From: Pirellulales bacterium
Lineage (GTDB): Bacteria > Planctomycetota > Planctomycetia > Pirellulales > JAICIG01
Direction of reading: 5' to 3'
Length of the DNA stretch: 13,364 bases
NCBI GenBank assembly: GCA_025924495.1
Contig: JAICIG010000211.1
Location: forward strand, 1-13,364
The notes under the pieces are model-generated. The model worked only from the letters and a program-made list of their open reading frames with translations. It had not been told where the DNA came from and ran no database searches. Below are positions 1 through 7,545 of the stretch, piece by piece. How positions within the stretch are numbered: position 1 is the first letter of the stretch; each line of letters begins with the position of its first letter. The position numbers and the translations under genes were made by a program.

Positions 1-213
1 CGCGACTGGGTCGATCTTTTCTTGGCAGAAACGCCGCACCTTATCGACGAGCTCGTTGGCCTGATGATCGGCCTTCACGTCGGGATAGGGCAGCAATTTG
101 CGGTTCAGATAGCGGCCGAAATAGAGCCCCTTGGCAAAGCCGATCCGATCGGCGGCGTCGCCCAGCAGTTCCTCGGCTTCCTTGATTTGCTTCTCGCGAT
201 TGACCGCAGCCAT
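1..213 (-). CDS. Acyl-CoA dehydrogenase family protein, N-terminal part (cut by window edge)
   Basis: Reading leftward from an ATG at 213-211 there is an open frame of 71 codons that leaves the window at base 1. The peptide starts MAAVNREKQIKEAEELLGDA and continues through a GFAKGLYFGRYLNRKLLPYP segment to RRFCQEKIDPVA. A charged helical start, then FAKGLYFG and a KVRRFCQEKIDP-type helix, resembles my memory of the N-terminus of planctomycete acyl-CoA dehydrogenases, which are FAD-dependent enzymes of fatty-acid beta-oxidation. The catalytic and FAD-binding parts lie outside the window, so the family call rests on resemblance only. On the minus strand a GGAAAGGA ribosome-binding site (225-232) ends 11 nt before the ATG and fixes this start. 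An out-of-frame ATG at 223-221 is too close to it. The gene diverges from the esterase at 445. The existence of the gene is surer than its function. Confidence 0.6.
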   Translation of the reverse strand, partial: MAAVNREKQIKEAEELLGDAADRIGFAKGLYFGRYLNRKLLPYPDVKADHQANELVDKVRRFCQEKIDPVA

Positions 214-272
214 GGCGTGACATGTCCTTTCCGTGCAGTTGGCGATTTTGACGGCTCCAGCCGCTACCCTAG

Positions 273-291
273 TCAATTATAGGGCAATTGA
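273..291 (-). promoter_or_regulatory. Putative -10 box within an inverted repeat, acyl-CoA dehydrogenase promoter
   Basis: On the minus strand a perfect TATAAT lies at 281-276, giving a 5' leader of roughly 55 nt before the ATG at 213. It sits inside an inverted repeat, TCAATT (273-278), 7 nt, AATTGA (286-291). A repressor bound there would cover the -10 box. No good -35 hexamer was found 16-18 nt upstream, so promoter activity is uncertain. Confidence 0.35.
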
Positions 292-444
292 TGCCGCGAG
301 GCGGCGGCAGTTTCGCGCAAGACAAGACCAGGCTGTCGCGATCTGGCGCCGATGGCCCGCAGGTGGTGGCATCGGCCGTGTGGGTCAATTAAACTATCGC
401 CACTACCGGCTACTTTTTTCCGCCCCGCCCCAGAGGAATCTCTC

Positions 445-2019
445 ATGATCCGCCGCGTGGATATTTTCCGACTCTGCTACTGCTGGGGCTTGTCCCTGGC
501 CTTGCCCCTGTTCTTGAGCAGTTTCGCTTTGGCCGACGTCAAGCTGCCCGCGATCTTCACAAGCCACATGGTATTGCAACAGGGGCAAGCCGACCGCGTT
601 TGGGGTTGGGCCTCGCCGGGCGAAGAGGTGACGGTAACGATCGCCGATCAGACGAAAACCGCCAAGGCCGGCGACGATGGCAAATGGCTCCTTACGCTTG
701 ACCCGCTCAAAGTCGGCGGCCCGCACACGCTAACCGTCAAGGGCAAGAATGAGATCAAGCTCGACGACGTGCTGGTGGGCGAGGTCTGGGTCTGCTCGGG
801 TCAGTCGAACATGCAGTGGGCGGTCGGCCAATCCAACGACGGCGATCTGGAAAGCCTGGCGGCCAACTTTCCGCAGATCCGGTTGATCTCGGTGCCGCAG
901 GTCGGCACGCAAGAGCCGCAATCTGACTTCAAAGGCGAGTGGAAGCTTTGCACGCCGGAGAACGCGAAGGAATTCTCGGCGGTCGGCTTTTTCTTCGGGC
1001 GGCAATTGTATCAGACATTGAACGTGCCCATCGGCCTGATCGACGACGCCTGGGGCGGCTCGGCCTGCGAAGCCTGGATCGCGCGAGATGTTCTCGCGGC
1101 GGACGAAAAGTATCAGCCGCTGTTGGCTCGCTGGGAGCAGATTGAGAAGGACGCCCCGAAGCTGCAAGCCGAGTACGAGACTAAGCTGGCCGAATGGAAG
1201 GTCGAAGCCGAAAAGGCCAAGGCCGAAGGGCGGCAGCCGCCGCGACCGCCGCAAGGCCCCGACGCTTTGCTGAAAGGCAATCACCGCCCGGCCAACATCT
1301 ATAACGGCGTGCTGAAGCCGACGATCGGCTACGGCATTCGCGGAGCCATCTGGTACCAGGGCGAATCGAACGCCGGCCGCGCCTATCAGTACCGCGACTT
1401 GTTCCCGCTGATGATTTCCAGTTGGCGCAAAGAATGGGGCATCGGCGATTTTCCGTTCTACTGGGTGCAACTCGCCGATTTTATGGCCGAAAAGACCGAA
1501 CCGGCCGACAGCGCCTGGGCCGAATTGCGCGAGGCCCAAACGATGACCATGAGCCAGCTGCCCAACACCGGCGAGGCGGTAATCATCGACATTGGCGAGG
1601 GCAAAGACATTCACCCGCGCAACAAGCAAGACGTGGGCAAGCGGCTAGCCCGCTGGGCGCTGGCTCGCGACTACGGAGTGAGCGTGCCCTATCACAGTCC
1701 GCAGTACAAGTCGATGGAAAAGAAGGACGGCAAGATTGTAATCACGCTCGACTACGTGCCAAGCGGATTGCGGCCGTTCGACGTGAACGAGGTGCGCGGC
1801 TTCACGATTGCCGGCGACGACAAAAAGTTCGTCAACGCCAATGCCAAGATCGTCGGCCCCAACCTGATCGAGGTCTGGTCGGATACGGTGAAGGAGCCGG
1901 TCGCCGTGCGATACGCCTGGGCCGACAATCCGGTCTGCAACGTATATAGCGCCGAAGGACTGCCGCTTACGCCGTTCCGCACCGACGATTGGCCCGGCGT
2001 GACGGCCGAGGCGAAGTAA
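445..2019 (+). CDS. Secreted sialate O-acetylesterase family protein (SGNH/SASA hydrolase)
   Basis: A 524-residue protein likely to remove O-acetyl groups from sialic acids or other acetylated polysaccharides outside the cytoplasm. Residues 1-30 look like a signal peptide: MIRRVDIF, a hydrophobic stretch, then a cut near FALA-D. After a beta-rich region starting [14 protein letters not shown], the catalytic-domain blocks appear in family order: [10 protein letters not shown] with nucleophile Ser121, the WYQGESN block at 303-309, and DIH at 388-390 supplying the Asp and His. The C-terminal part (about 400-510) is beta-rich. Residues about 220-273 form a charged, helical Glu/Lys/Ala insertion ending in a Pro-rich stretch. 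The frame is open back to 352, but the start at 445 is preferred because AGAGGAA (432-438) precedes it and it begins the signal peptide. Physiological substrate is unknown; enzymes of this type often serve polysaccharide degradation. No sulfatase or glycoside hydrolase gene lies beside it. Confidence 0.9.
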   Translation: MIRRVDIFRLCYCWGLSLALPLFLSSFALADVKLPAIFTSHMVLQQGQADRVWGWASPGEEVTVTIADQTKTAKAGDDGKWLLTLDPLKVGGPHTLTVKGKNEIKLDDVLVGEVWVCSGQSNMQWAVGQSNDGDLESLAANFPQIRLISVPQVGTQEPQSDFKGEWKLCTPENAKEFSAVGFFFGRQLYQTLNVPIGLIDDAWGGSACEAWIARDVLAADEKYQPLLARWEQIEKDAPKLQAEYETKLAEWKVEAEKAKAEGRQPPRPPQGPDALLKGNHRPANIYNGVLKPTIGYGIRGAIWYQGESNAGRAYQYRDLFPLMISSWRKEWGIGDFPFYWVQLADFMAEKTEPADSAWAELREAQTMTMSQLPNTGEAVIIDIGEGKDIHPRNKQDVGKRLARWALARDYGVSVPYHSPQYKSMEKKDGKIVITLDYVPSGLRPFDVNEVRGFTIAGDDKKFVNANAKIVGPNLIEVWSDTVKEPVAVRYAWADNPVCNVYSAEGLPLTPFRTDDWPGVTAEAK

Positions 2020-2077
2020 TCGCAATAGATCGGCGCTCGTCCTGGCTCGAGGACAAGCCGACATTTTGAATTGCCAG

Positions 2078-2122
2078 ACGCGGCGTCGGCTGATCCAATG
2101 GGTCGCGGACGCCGCGTTTTTT
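2078..2122 (+). terminator. Rho-independent terminator after the esterase gene
   Basis: A perfect 10-bp stem, ACGCGGCGTC (2078-2087) with GACGCCGCGT (2108-2117), encloses a 20-nt loop and leads directly into six Ts (2117-2122). It lies 58 nt after the esterase stop. The ribosome-binding site of the next gene begins only 3 nt after the T-run, so it may also affect entry into that gene. Confidence 0.75.
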
Positions 2123-2134
2123 ATGGAGTGTTGA

Positions 2135-2959
2135 ATGACTTCCGGCAACCAGAACCCTTCGGCCCGGTTGGATGAAGCCCTGCGTCTGGCACGAGCCGGC
2201 CAGCATGCCGAAGCGCTCGCCGAATACCTATGGTGCTTCGACCATGGTTCCGTCGAGCAGCCGGAGTTTGCCGCCACGCGTTTATCGTTGTTGCTTGCGT
2301 ACCTGCAAGAGTTGGGCGCCGTCTATCCGCAGGCGGCCGAGGCGCTCGAAGCGCGTCGCAATGCCGCCGAGGAGGCCGCGCTAGCGGGAACGGCCGATCT
2401 AGAGACGCTTGAGACAATGGTGGCGCTCCACAAGCGACTCTATTCGCCACTCAGACTGCTCGACATTTTCGGGCAGCTGGGCAAAGGCGGGGCTGCACAG
2501 CAGCAAACGCGGAAGCGCTTGCTGCCGCTGATGCTCGACGTGCTGGTTGACCGCCAGCAGTATCAGGCGATCGTGGACAATTCAGACGATCTTGTCGCCG
2601 ACGCCGGCCGGGCGATCGGCGCCTACCTATCGTTGGCCGATCGCGTCGCAGCCGAAGAAGCGCACACCGGGCCTTCCGCCCGGCTAGCGCTGCATCGCCG
2701 CAATGCACTGGAGACGGTTGGCAATTACTACGAGGCGTTGCTCGGGCTGGGACGGCAGGAGCAGGCCGCACAAATCCGCGACCGGCTGTTGGCCGCCGTG
2801 CCTAACGACTATGGGGGCTACCTGGTGCTAGCCGGTCGTGCCATGAAACTGCATCGTCCGGAAGAAGCCCGGCTGTTGCTCGAGCGTGGCCTTCAGGTCG
2901 TCTCCGAAACCGATCAGGCTCAGCTCCGCGCGGCTTTGGCGAGTTTGCCAACCGAATAA
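2135..2959 (+). CDS. TPR-like helical repeat protein of unknown role
   Basis: A 274-residue soluble protein with no signal peptide or membrane segment. It is almost wholly helical and rich in Ala, Leu, Arg and Glu. Residues about 10-38 (DEALRLARAGQHAEALAEYL) match a TPR helix pair with the usual Gly and Ala positions. A second TPR-like array at about 190-265 contains NYYEALLGLGRQEQAAQI and a final HRPEEARLLLERGLQ repeat. The middle is helical but matches no motif I know. TPR folds bind other proteins, so a scaffold or adaptor role is the most that can be inferred. The start follows GGAG (2125-2128) by 6 nt. The terminator just upstream separates it from the esterase, and 90 nt separate it from the permease. 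No regulatory partner is evident. Confidence 0.75.
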   Translation: MTSGNQNPSARLDEALRLARAGQHAEALAEYLWCFDHGSVEQPEFAATRLSLLLAYLQELGAVYPQAAEALEARRNAAEEAALAGTADLETLETMVALHKRLYSPLRLLDIFGQLGKGGAAQQQTRKRLLPLMLDVLVDRQQYQAIVDNSDDLVADAGRAIGAYLSLADRVAAEEAHTGPSARLALHRRNALETVGNYYEALLGLGRQEQAAQIRDRLLAAVPNDYGGYLVLAGRAMKLHRPEEARLLLERGLQVVSETDQAQLRAALASLPTE

Positions 2960-3049
2960 CGGGCGAGCATTCGGGCTGATATGAGTCTGCGCGGCACGGC
3001 GTGATTTCGCACACATCAGATTGACGCCGGCAAGGCGAGTTCGTAACGT

Positions 3050-4471
3050 GTGGCCATGTCGGCAAACCCTCTCGAGTCGCCCAAATCGTTGACGGCCGCC
3101 GCGGAAGAGGTCGCTCGCCAACCGCTCGCTACACTGCCGCGAGTGCTCGGACCGTTCGACGCCATGACCGTGGTCGTGGGGGGCATCATCGGCTCGGGCA
3201 TTTTTCTGAAGCCCGCCTACGTGGCGGGCCAACTGCACCATTTCGGGCTGATCATTTCCGTCTGGATCGTGATGGGGCTGATTACGCTCTGCGGCTGCCT
3301 GGCACTGGCGGAGTTGGCAGCCATGCTGCCGCATGCCGGCGGGCCTTATGTCTACCTGCGTGAAGCTTACGGCCGGTTGCCGGCGTTTCTATGGGGCTGG
3401 ACTGAATTCTGGGTGATCCGCACCGGATCCGTGGGCGCTCTCGCATCGGCCACCGCGATTTATCTATCGGAACTGGCGCCGATGAGTCGCCAGCAGCAAG
3501 AGCTGGCGGCGATCGGCATCGTAGCCGGGCTGTCAGCAATCAGCATTCTCGGCACGCGCTGGGCAGCTCATTTGCAGAACCTGACGACGATCGTCAAAGT
3601 CGGCTTTCTGCTGTTTCTGATCGTTCTGCCGTTCGTGATGCGGCAAGAGCAAACCGCTAACTTACAGCCGCTGTGGCCGGCCAACGCGACGTGGTCGCTG
3701 TGGCCGGCCATCGGGGCGTCGATGATCGCGGTGCTTTGGCCCTACGACGGCTGGATCAACATCGCCCCCGTCGCCGAAGAAATCCGCGACCCGCAGCGCA
3801 ACGTACCGCTGGCGTTAGGTCTGGGCATCCTGGTCATCATCGTCGTCTACGTGCTGGCGAACCTGGCGTATCACCTGACGCTCCCGATGCAGCAAGTCGC
3901 CGACTCCGAGAAAGTGGCTGCCACCATGTGCGACGCCCTGTTGGGTAGCGCAGGGGGCAAGTTCTTCGCGCTCGGCGTAATGTGTTCGACCTTCGGCGCC
4001 ACCAACTCGAACCTGCTGACCGGACCGCGAATCTTCTTCGCCATGGCCCGCGACGGCTTGCTGCCCGCTTCGATCCGCAAAATTCACGGCCGCTGGGAAA
4101 CGCCCTCCAACGCCATCGCCATTCAAGCCGCGTGGAGCATCGTGCTGATCGCCGTCGCGTTTCAATGGAAGGAAAAGCCGGGCGAGGCTTTCGACGCGCT
4201 CACCGATTTTGTGATTTTCGGCGGCACGATTTTCTACGGGCTGGCCGTGGGCGCGGTGTTCGTACTGCGCCGTAAGCGACCCGAATTGCCTCGCCCCTAT
4301 CGCACCTGGGGCTACCCATTCACTCCCGCCTTGTTTCTCGCCATGTATTCCGCCGTGATGGTCAGCCTGCTTTCCGAGAAGTGGGTTCAATCTCTGGCCG
4401 GCAGCCTGCTCATCGCCGCTGGCGTGCTCTTCTATCGCTTTGCCAAGCAGCGGAAGAGTTGGGCCGTGTAG
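3050..4471 (+). CDS. APC superfamily amino acid permease (LAT-like)
   Basis: A 473-residue inner-membrane transporter, the usual size for the amino acid-polyamine-organocation superfamily, with about 12 hydrophobic segments. After a roughly 35-residue cytoplasmic start, TM1 carries the unwound substrate-binding signature GGIIGSGIF (44-52). TM6 carries LWPYDGWINI (229-238), followed by APVAEEIRDPQRNVPLAL, which is typical of the LAT (SLC7-like) branch. Later segments contain GATNSNLLTGPR and a RPYRTWGYPF loop before the last helices. The substrate cannot be read from the sequence; neutral amino acids, by uptake or exchange, are likely from the family. The start is GTG at 3050 or ATG at 3056, both in frame; AAGGCGAG upstream at about 3032-3039 is only a weak ribosome-binding site. 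The neighbours suggest no dedicated pathway. Confidence 0.92.
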   Translation: MAMSANPLESPKSLTAAAEEVARQPLATLPRVLGPFDAMTVVVGGIIGSGIFLKPAYVAGQLHHFGLIISVWIVMGLITLCGCLALAELAAMLPHAGGPYVYLREAYGRLPAFLWGWTEFWVIRTGSVGALASATAIYLSELAPMSRQQQELAAIGIVAGLSAISILGTRWAAHLQNLTTIVKVGFLLFLIVLPFVMRQEQTANLQPLWPANATWSLWPAIGASMIAVLWPYDGWINIAPVAEEIRDPQRNVPLALGLGILVIIVVYVLANLAYHLTLPMQQVADSEKVAATMCDALLGSAGGKFFALGVMCSTFGATNSNLLTGPRIFFAMARDGLLPASIRKIHGRWETPSNAIAIQAAWSIVLIAVAFQWKEKPGEAFDALTDFVIFGGTIFYGLAVGAVFVLRRKRPELPRPYRTWGYPFTPALFLAMYSAVMVSLLSEKWVQSLAGSLLIAAGVLFYRFAKQRKSWAV

Positions 4472-4520
4472 CCGTCAACGTCCGCCAGGTGCGCATCCCG
4501 GGTTAAGCAGATGAACCAAC

Positions 4521-4562
4521 CGCGGATCGCCGCTCATCTACGTTGATCAGCGCAAATCAACG
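4521..4562. repeat. Degenerate tandem repeat with exact 10-bp period
   Basis: Four consecutive 10-base units begin at 4521, 4531, 4541 and 4551, followed by a fifth CG at 4561. All four fit CGYNNATCNN: CGCGGATCGC, CGCTCATCTA, CGTTGATCAG, CGCAAATCAA. The last two units also form a stem, CGTTGAT (4541-4547) with ATCAACG (4556-4562) around an 8-nt loop. The element lies 49 nt after the permease stop. There is no U-tract, so it is not a standard terminator. It resembles intergenic elements rich in GATC/GCG steps that I recall from planctomycete genomes, but that is memory and was not searched. Confidence 0.6.
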
Positions 4563-4625
4563 AAAACTTACTACTTGAAAAACGAGCAGCACGAATGCCT
4601 TGGCTCGATTGCCGAAAGTCATTGT

Positions 4626-4654
4626 TTGCCGGCCGTTTGGGCTAGAGGTAGACT
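4626..4654 (+). promoter_or_regulatory. Candidate sigma-70-type promoter of the toxin-antitoxin operon
   Basis: TTGCCG (4626-4631) and TAGACT (4649-4654) are separated by exactly 17 nt and each match 4 of 6 consensus bases. Transcription would begin near 4661, about 33 nt before the antitoxin ATG. Weak matches in GC-rich DNA are easy to find by chance. Confidence 0.3.
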
Positions 4655-4693
4655 GAACTTAATGGGGCAGATCCAAGGCCGGAGGAAGCGGTG

Positions 4694-4933
4694 ATGAGCA
4701 GAATCATTCAGGGGATCGTCCACGGCCGGACCATTGAACTGACCGAAGATCCCGGCGTGGCCGATGGCCAGCGCGTGGAAGTGATCGTCAAACCGGCGCC
4801 ACGGGCAATGCCCTGGGGGGAAGGCATTCGCCGTTCTGCAGGCGGCTGGGTCGACTACCCGGAAATGGATGCCGTAATGGAACAAATCCAGCAGGACCGG
4901 CGGCGTGAACGGCGCCCGCAAGGGACGGAATGA
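4694..4933 (+). CDS. Small antitoxin of a VapBC-like module (DUF104-like)
   Basis: A 79-residue protein. The N-terminal half, [19 protein letters not shown] then [10 protein letters not shown], has the strand-turn-strand layout of AbrB- or DUF104/AF2212-like antitoxins, in which a short beta unit binds DNA or dimerises. The C-terminal half, [21 protein letters not shown] followed by a basic helix [14 protein letters not shown], looks like the extension that wraps and inhibits a PIN toxin. The strong GGAGG at 4681-4685 lies 8 nt before the ATG at 4694; an in-frame GTG at 4691 is closer to it but less likely. Its stop overlaps the start of the downstream PIN gene (ATGA), so the two are translationally coupled. 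Antitoxins of this type usually repress their own operon together with the toxin. The function rests mainly on context. Confidence 0.75.
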   Translation: MSRIIQGIVHGRTIELTEDPGVADGQRVEVIVKPAPRAMPWGEGIRRSAGGWVDYPEMDAVMEQIQQDRRRERRPQGTE

Positions 4934-5328
4934 GCTTTCTGCTCGACACGAACATTTGTTCCGCTCATTTCCGTCGGTCCGCCGGGTTGGCGCACCGCTT
5001 CATGCAGCACGCTGGGCGACTCTACCTGCCCTCCATCGGATTAGCTGAATTGTATGCGGGGGCGTATCACCGTCCCGATCCCGCTCCTTTGCTGGCGAAG
5101 ATCAACGAGCTCTTGGACGACGTTTCCGTACTCGGTTTCGACAGCTCCTGTGCGGAGCAGTTTGGCAGAGTCCGCGGAATGCTGCTGCAGCAAGGGTTAT
5201 CTGTGAACACGACAGATCTGATGATCGCCGCGGTTGCGTTGGTGCATCATCTGACGCTGGTCACGCACAATACGGCCGACTTTCAGTTTATTCCGGGATT
5301 GCAGTTTGAAGACTGGCTGACGCCGTGA
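4930..5328 (+). CDS. vapC: VapC-like PIN-domain ribonuclease toxin
   Basis: A 132-residue PIN-domain protein, the normal length for VapC toxins, which cut tRNA or rRNA and stop translation when freed from the antitoxin. The expected acidic metal-binding residues are present in order: Asp6 in FLLDTNI, Glu40 in LAELYAG, Asp96 in NTTDLMIAA, and Asp117 in HNTADF. No catalytic residue appears lost, so the nuclease should be active. The ATG overlaps the antitoxin stop by 4 nt, so the toxin is made only after the antitoxin is translated. The gene ends 24 nt from the convergent trpD stop. RNA target cannot be read from sequence. VapC and FitB proteins are hard to separate by eye; the DTN and NTxD motifs fit either. 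Confidence 0.92.
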   Translation: MSFLLDTNICSAHFRRSAGLAHRFMQHAGRLYLPSIGLAELYAGAYHRPDPAPLLAKINELLDDVSVLGFDSSCAEQFGRVRGMLLQQGLSVNTTDLMIAAVALVHHLTLVTHNTADFQFIPGLQFEDWLTP

Positions 5329-5352
5329 AGCAACGCGGCGCCGAAGCAAAGC

Positions 5353-6420
5353 TCATCGCGAATTTGTGCGCTCGACGAGCCGCGTCAGCAACTCCCTGGC
5401 AGCTTCGGAGTCGATCGCCTCGGCGGCCAGTTGCACGCATGCGGGCAACGTCGCAGCCGTACCGGCGATCCACAGGGCGGCAGCCGCGTTGACCAGCACA
5501 ATGTCTCGTGCTGGGCCATGCTCGCCAGCAAGCACTCGGAGGATGATCGCTGCACTTTGTTCTGGACCTTCGACGCGAACGGAATCGAGATCAGAGCGTT
5601 CGACGCCGAAGTCCGCCGGCGACCAGGTAAGCTCGCGAGTTTCGCCCTGTTGGACTTCCGTGACAAACGTCTCGCCGGCGATCGTCACTTCGCCCAACCC
5701 ATCGCTTCCGTGGACCACTGCGGCTCGCTGGGTTCCTAACCGCGCGAGCACCGCAGCTAACCGCGGCCGCAACTCGTCGCGGCCAACGCCCAGCAATTGA
5801 AACGGCGCGCCGGCTGGATTGGTGAGCGGCCCCAACAGGTTGAAAATCGTGCGCATGCCAAGTTTCTGTCGCACGGGCGCCACGTGTTTCATGGCCGAGT
5901 GGAGCAGGGGGGCGAAGCAGAAGCAGATGCCCAGTTCGTCCAGGCAAGCCTCGACGCATTCGACCGTCGCGTTCAAGTTCACGCCGAGCTGGGCCAGCAC
6001 ATCGGCTGATCCGCTTCTGCTGGTCACCTTGCGGTTGCCGTGCTTGGCCACCGGCACGCCTGCCGCCGCCGTCACCAGCGCGGCCGTGGTGCTGATATTA
6101 AAGGTGCTCGACGAATTGCCTCCCGTACCGCAGGTGTCGATGATGTTTGTGCGGCGGCTGCGGATCGGCGTCATATGCCGGCGCATGGCGGTCGCCGCGC
6201 CCGCAATCTCGTCGACGGATTCGCCTTTCGCTTGTAAGGCCGTCAGAAACAGGGCGATCTCCGCTTCGCTCCAACGCCCTTGCATGATGGCGTCGACCGC
6301 CGCGGCGGTTTCTTCCATCGAGAGATTCTCGCCGGCAGCCAGGCGCCCAAGGGTTTGCTGAATCAAGGTGGACGGCTCCAAAACAGGTGCGAAGCGAGAA
6401 GCGGCGGAAGTCTTACTCAT
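5353..6420 (-). CDS. trpD: Anthranilate phosphoribosyltransferase
   Basis: A 355-residue enzyme that joins anthranilate to phosphoribosyl pyrophosphate, the second committed step of tryptophan synthesis, in the cytoplasm. The small helical domain (about 16-85) is followed by the phosphoribosyl-binding core: DTCGTGGN around 95-102, STFNIST, KHGNR (127-131 region), and SRSGSADVL. The anthranilate-binding Arg is present in HVAPVRQKLGMRTIFNLLGPLTNP. One oddity is visible: the family's acidic metal-binding pair, usually Asp-Glu in a GLDE block, reads Gly243-Glu244 here (GSDGLGEV). Length is a little above the usual 330-350 because of an N-terminal extension of about 15 residues. No strong ribosome-binding site is seen before the ATG at 6420-6418. 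The gene stands alone without trpC, trpE or trpG, diverges from the nucleoside hydrolase and converges on the PIN toxin. Confidence 0.95.
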   Translation of the reverse strand: MSKTSAASRFAPVLEPSTLIQQTLGRLAAGENLSMEETAAAVDAIMQGRWSEAEIALFLTALQAKGESVDEIAGAATAMRRHMTPIRSRRTNIIDTCGTGGNSSSTFNISTTAALVTAAAGVPVAKHGNRKVTSRSGSADVLAQLGVNLNATVECVEACLDELGICFCFAPLLHSAMKHVAPVRQKLGMRTIFNLLGPLTNPAGAPFQLLGVGRDELRPRLAAVLARLGTQRAAVVHGSDGLGEVTIAGETFVTEVQQGETRELTWSPADFGVERSDLDSVRVEGPEQSAAIILRVLAGEHGPARDIVLVNAAAALWIAGTAATLPACVQLAAEAIDSEAARELLTRLVERTNSR

Positions 6421-6467
6421 CTTACTACGAGCCCGGACCTTACGGTACCGCGCGACGCACCCGCGTC

Positions 6468-6496
6468 TTGTTCGCCTGCTGGCAAATCCCTACAAT
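6468..6496 (+). promoter_or_regulatory. Candidate promoter of the nucleoside hydrolase gene
   Basis: TTGTTC (6468-6473, 3 of 6 consensus bases) and TACAAT (6491-6496, 5 of 6) are 17 nt apart, in the 132-nt gap between divergent trpD and the hydrolase. Transcription would start near 6503, leaving a leader of about 50 nt before the ATG at 6553. Confidence 0.4.
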
Positions 6497-6552
6497 CGGC
6501 CTTGGCTCGGAAGCTCTCATCTTTCTTGGACTTGGAGTTCAAAGCGATCGAC

Positions 6553-7488
6553 ATGGCCCGCAAAGTGATCCTCGACGTGGACCCGGGCATCGATGATGCC
6601 GTGGCGATGACCATGGCCTTGTTCGACCCGCGGTTCGAGGTAGTGGCTGTCACGGCCGTGGCGGGCAATGTGCCTGCCGAGCAAGCGACGCGGAACGTCC
6701 AGACAATCATCGAACAACTCGATCCGCCGCGCTGGCCGCGCGTGGGGGCCGCCGTGCAGCCCGAACGCACGCCGCTGGCCGACTCGCGGCATATTTTCGG
6801 CGCCGATGGCCTCGGCAATGCGAACTTTCCTGTCGCTGAACTGCATCATCAGCACCCGTCGGAAAAAGTGATCACCGACGAGATACGCATGGCGCCCGAA
6901 GCAATCACCATCATTGCGCTCGGGCCTCTGACGAATATCGCCAATGCCTTGCGTCGCGACCCGAGCCTGGCGGACCAGGTGGGGCAGTTGATCATCATGG
7001 GCGGCGCCGTCAAAGGGCCCGGCAATATCACGCCCGCCGCCGAGTTCAATATCTACTGCGATCCTGCCGCGGCACGAGACGTCTTCCGCTCGCGGACCAC
7101 CAAGACGCTGGTTCCGCTCGATGTCACCAACCAGGTCGTGATGACCTATGACTTACTCGATCAACTGCCGGCGGAATCGACGCGCGCAGGAGCCTTCTTG
7201 AGAAAGATCCTGCCATTCGCGTTCCGTTCCCACCGTCAGTTGTTTGGGCTTGAGGGCATCCTGCTTCACGATGCCGTGGCGGTGGTCGCCGCCGGCAATC
7301 CCGAATTGTTCACAACAGAGCGACTGGCAGGCGATGTGGAAACGCACGGCGAACTGACGCTTGGCGCCACGGTTTTCGATCGCCGCCCCGCGCCCGAATG
7401 GCGCGCCAACATGGATGTCGCCGCCGGCATCGACACGGCAGGAGTCATCGATGCCGTGATGCGCTCGCTGCATCAGGCGGCGGCATAG
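6553..7488 (+). CDS. Inosine-uridine preferring nucleoside hydrolase family protein
   Basis: A 311-residue enzyme, the usual length of the family, which hydrolyses the N-glycosidic bond of ribonucleosides for purine or pyrimidine salvage. The hallmark calcium-binding motif DVDPGIDDA sits at residues 8-16 with Asp10, Asp14 and Asp15. TAVAGN (35-39 region) and ALGPLTNIA (122-130) follow. The EFNIYCDPAAA block (164-174) supplies Asn166 and Asp170, and LHDAVAV carries His239 and calcium ligand Asp240. No signal peptide is seen, so it is cytoplasmic. The frame stays open upstream to about 6280, opposite trpD, but the family motif begins within 8 residues of the ATG at 6553, so that start is chosen. 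Only a distant GGAG (6534-6537) precedes it. Which nucleoside is cleaved cannot be decided from sequence. No permease or kinase for nucleosides is adjacent. Confidence 0.92.
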   Translation: MARKVILDVDPGIDDAVAMTMALFDPRFEVVAVTAVAGNVPAEQATRNVQTIIEQLDPPRWPRVGAAVQPERTPLADSRHIFGADGLGNANFPVAELHHQHPSEKVITDEIRMAPEAITIIALGPLTNIANALRRDPSLADQVGQLIIMGGAVKGPGNITPAAEFNIYCDPAAARDVFRSRTTKTLVPLDVTNQVVMTYDLLDQLPAESTRAGAFLRKILPFAFRSHRQLFGLEGILLHDAVAVVAAGNPELFTTERLAGDVETHGELTLGATVFDRRPAPEWRANMDVAAGIDTAGVIDAVMRSLHQAAA

Positions 7489-7545
7489 AATCTGCGCAAG
7501 ACGATTTCTTCAACTGCTGCGAGCGTTTCGTCAAGCCGGTCGAGT

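Noticed and set aside
730..1629. A 299-codon minus-strand open frame opposite the esterase
   Set aside because: It lies wholly within a confident gene with intact catalytic motifs, and its product shows no recognisable domain.
5321..5340. Stem-loop at the vapC stop as a two-way terminator with trpD
   Set aside because: The 7-bp stem includes a G-U pair and no T-run follows on either strand.
6280..6552. Upstream extension of the nucleoside hydrolase frame
   Set aside because: It runs antisense to trpD and the family motif begins right after the ATG at 6553. A promoter candidate also lies within the extension.
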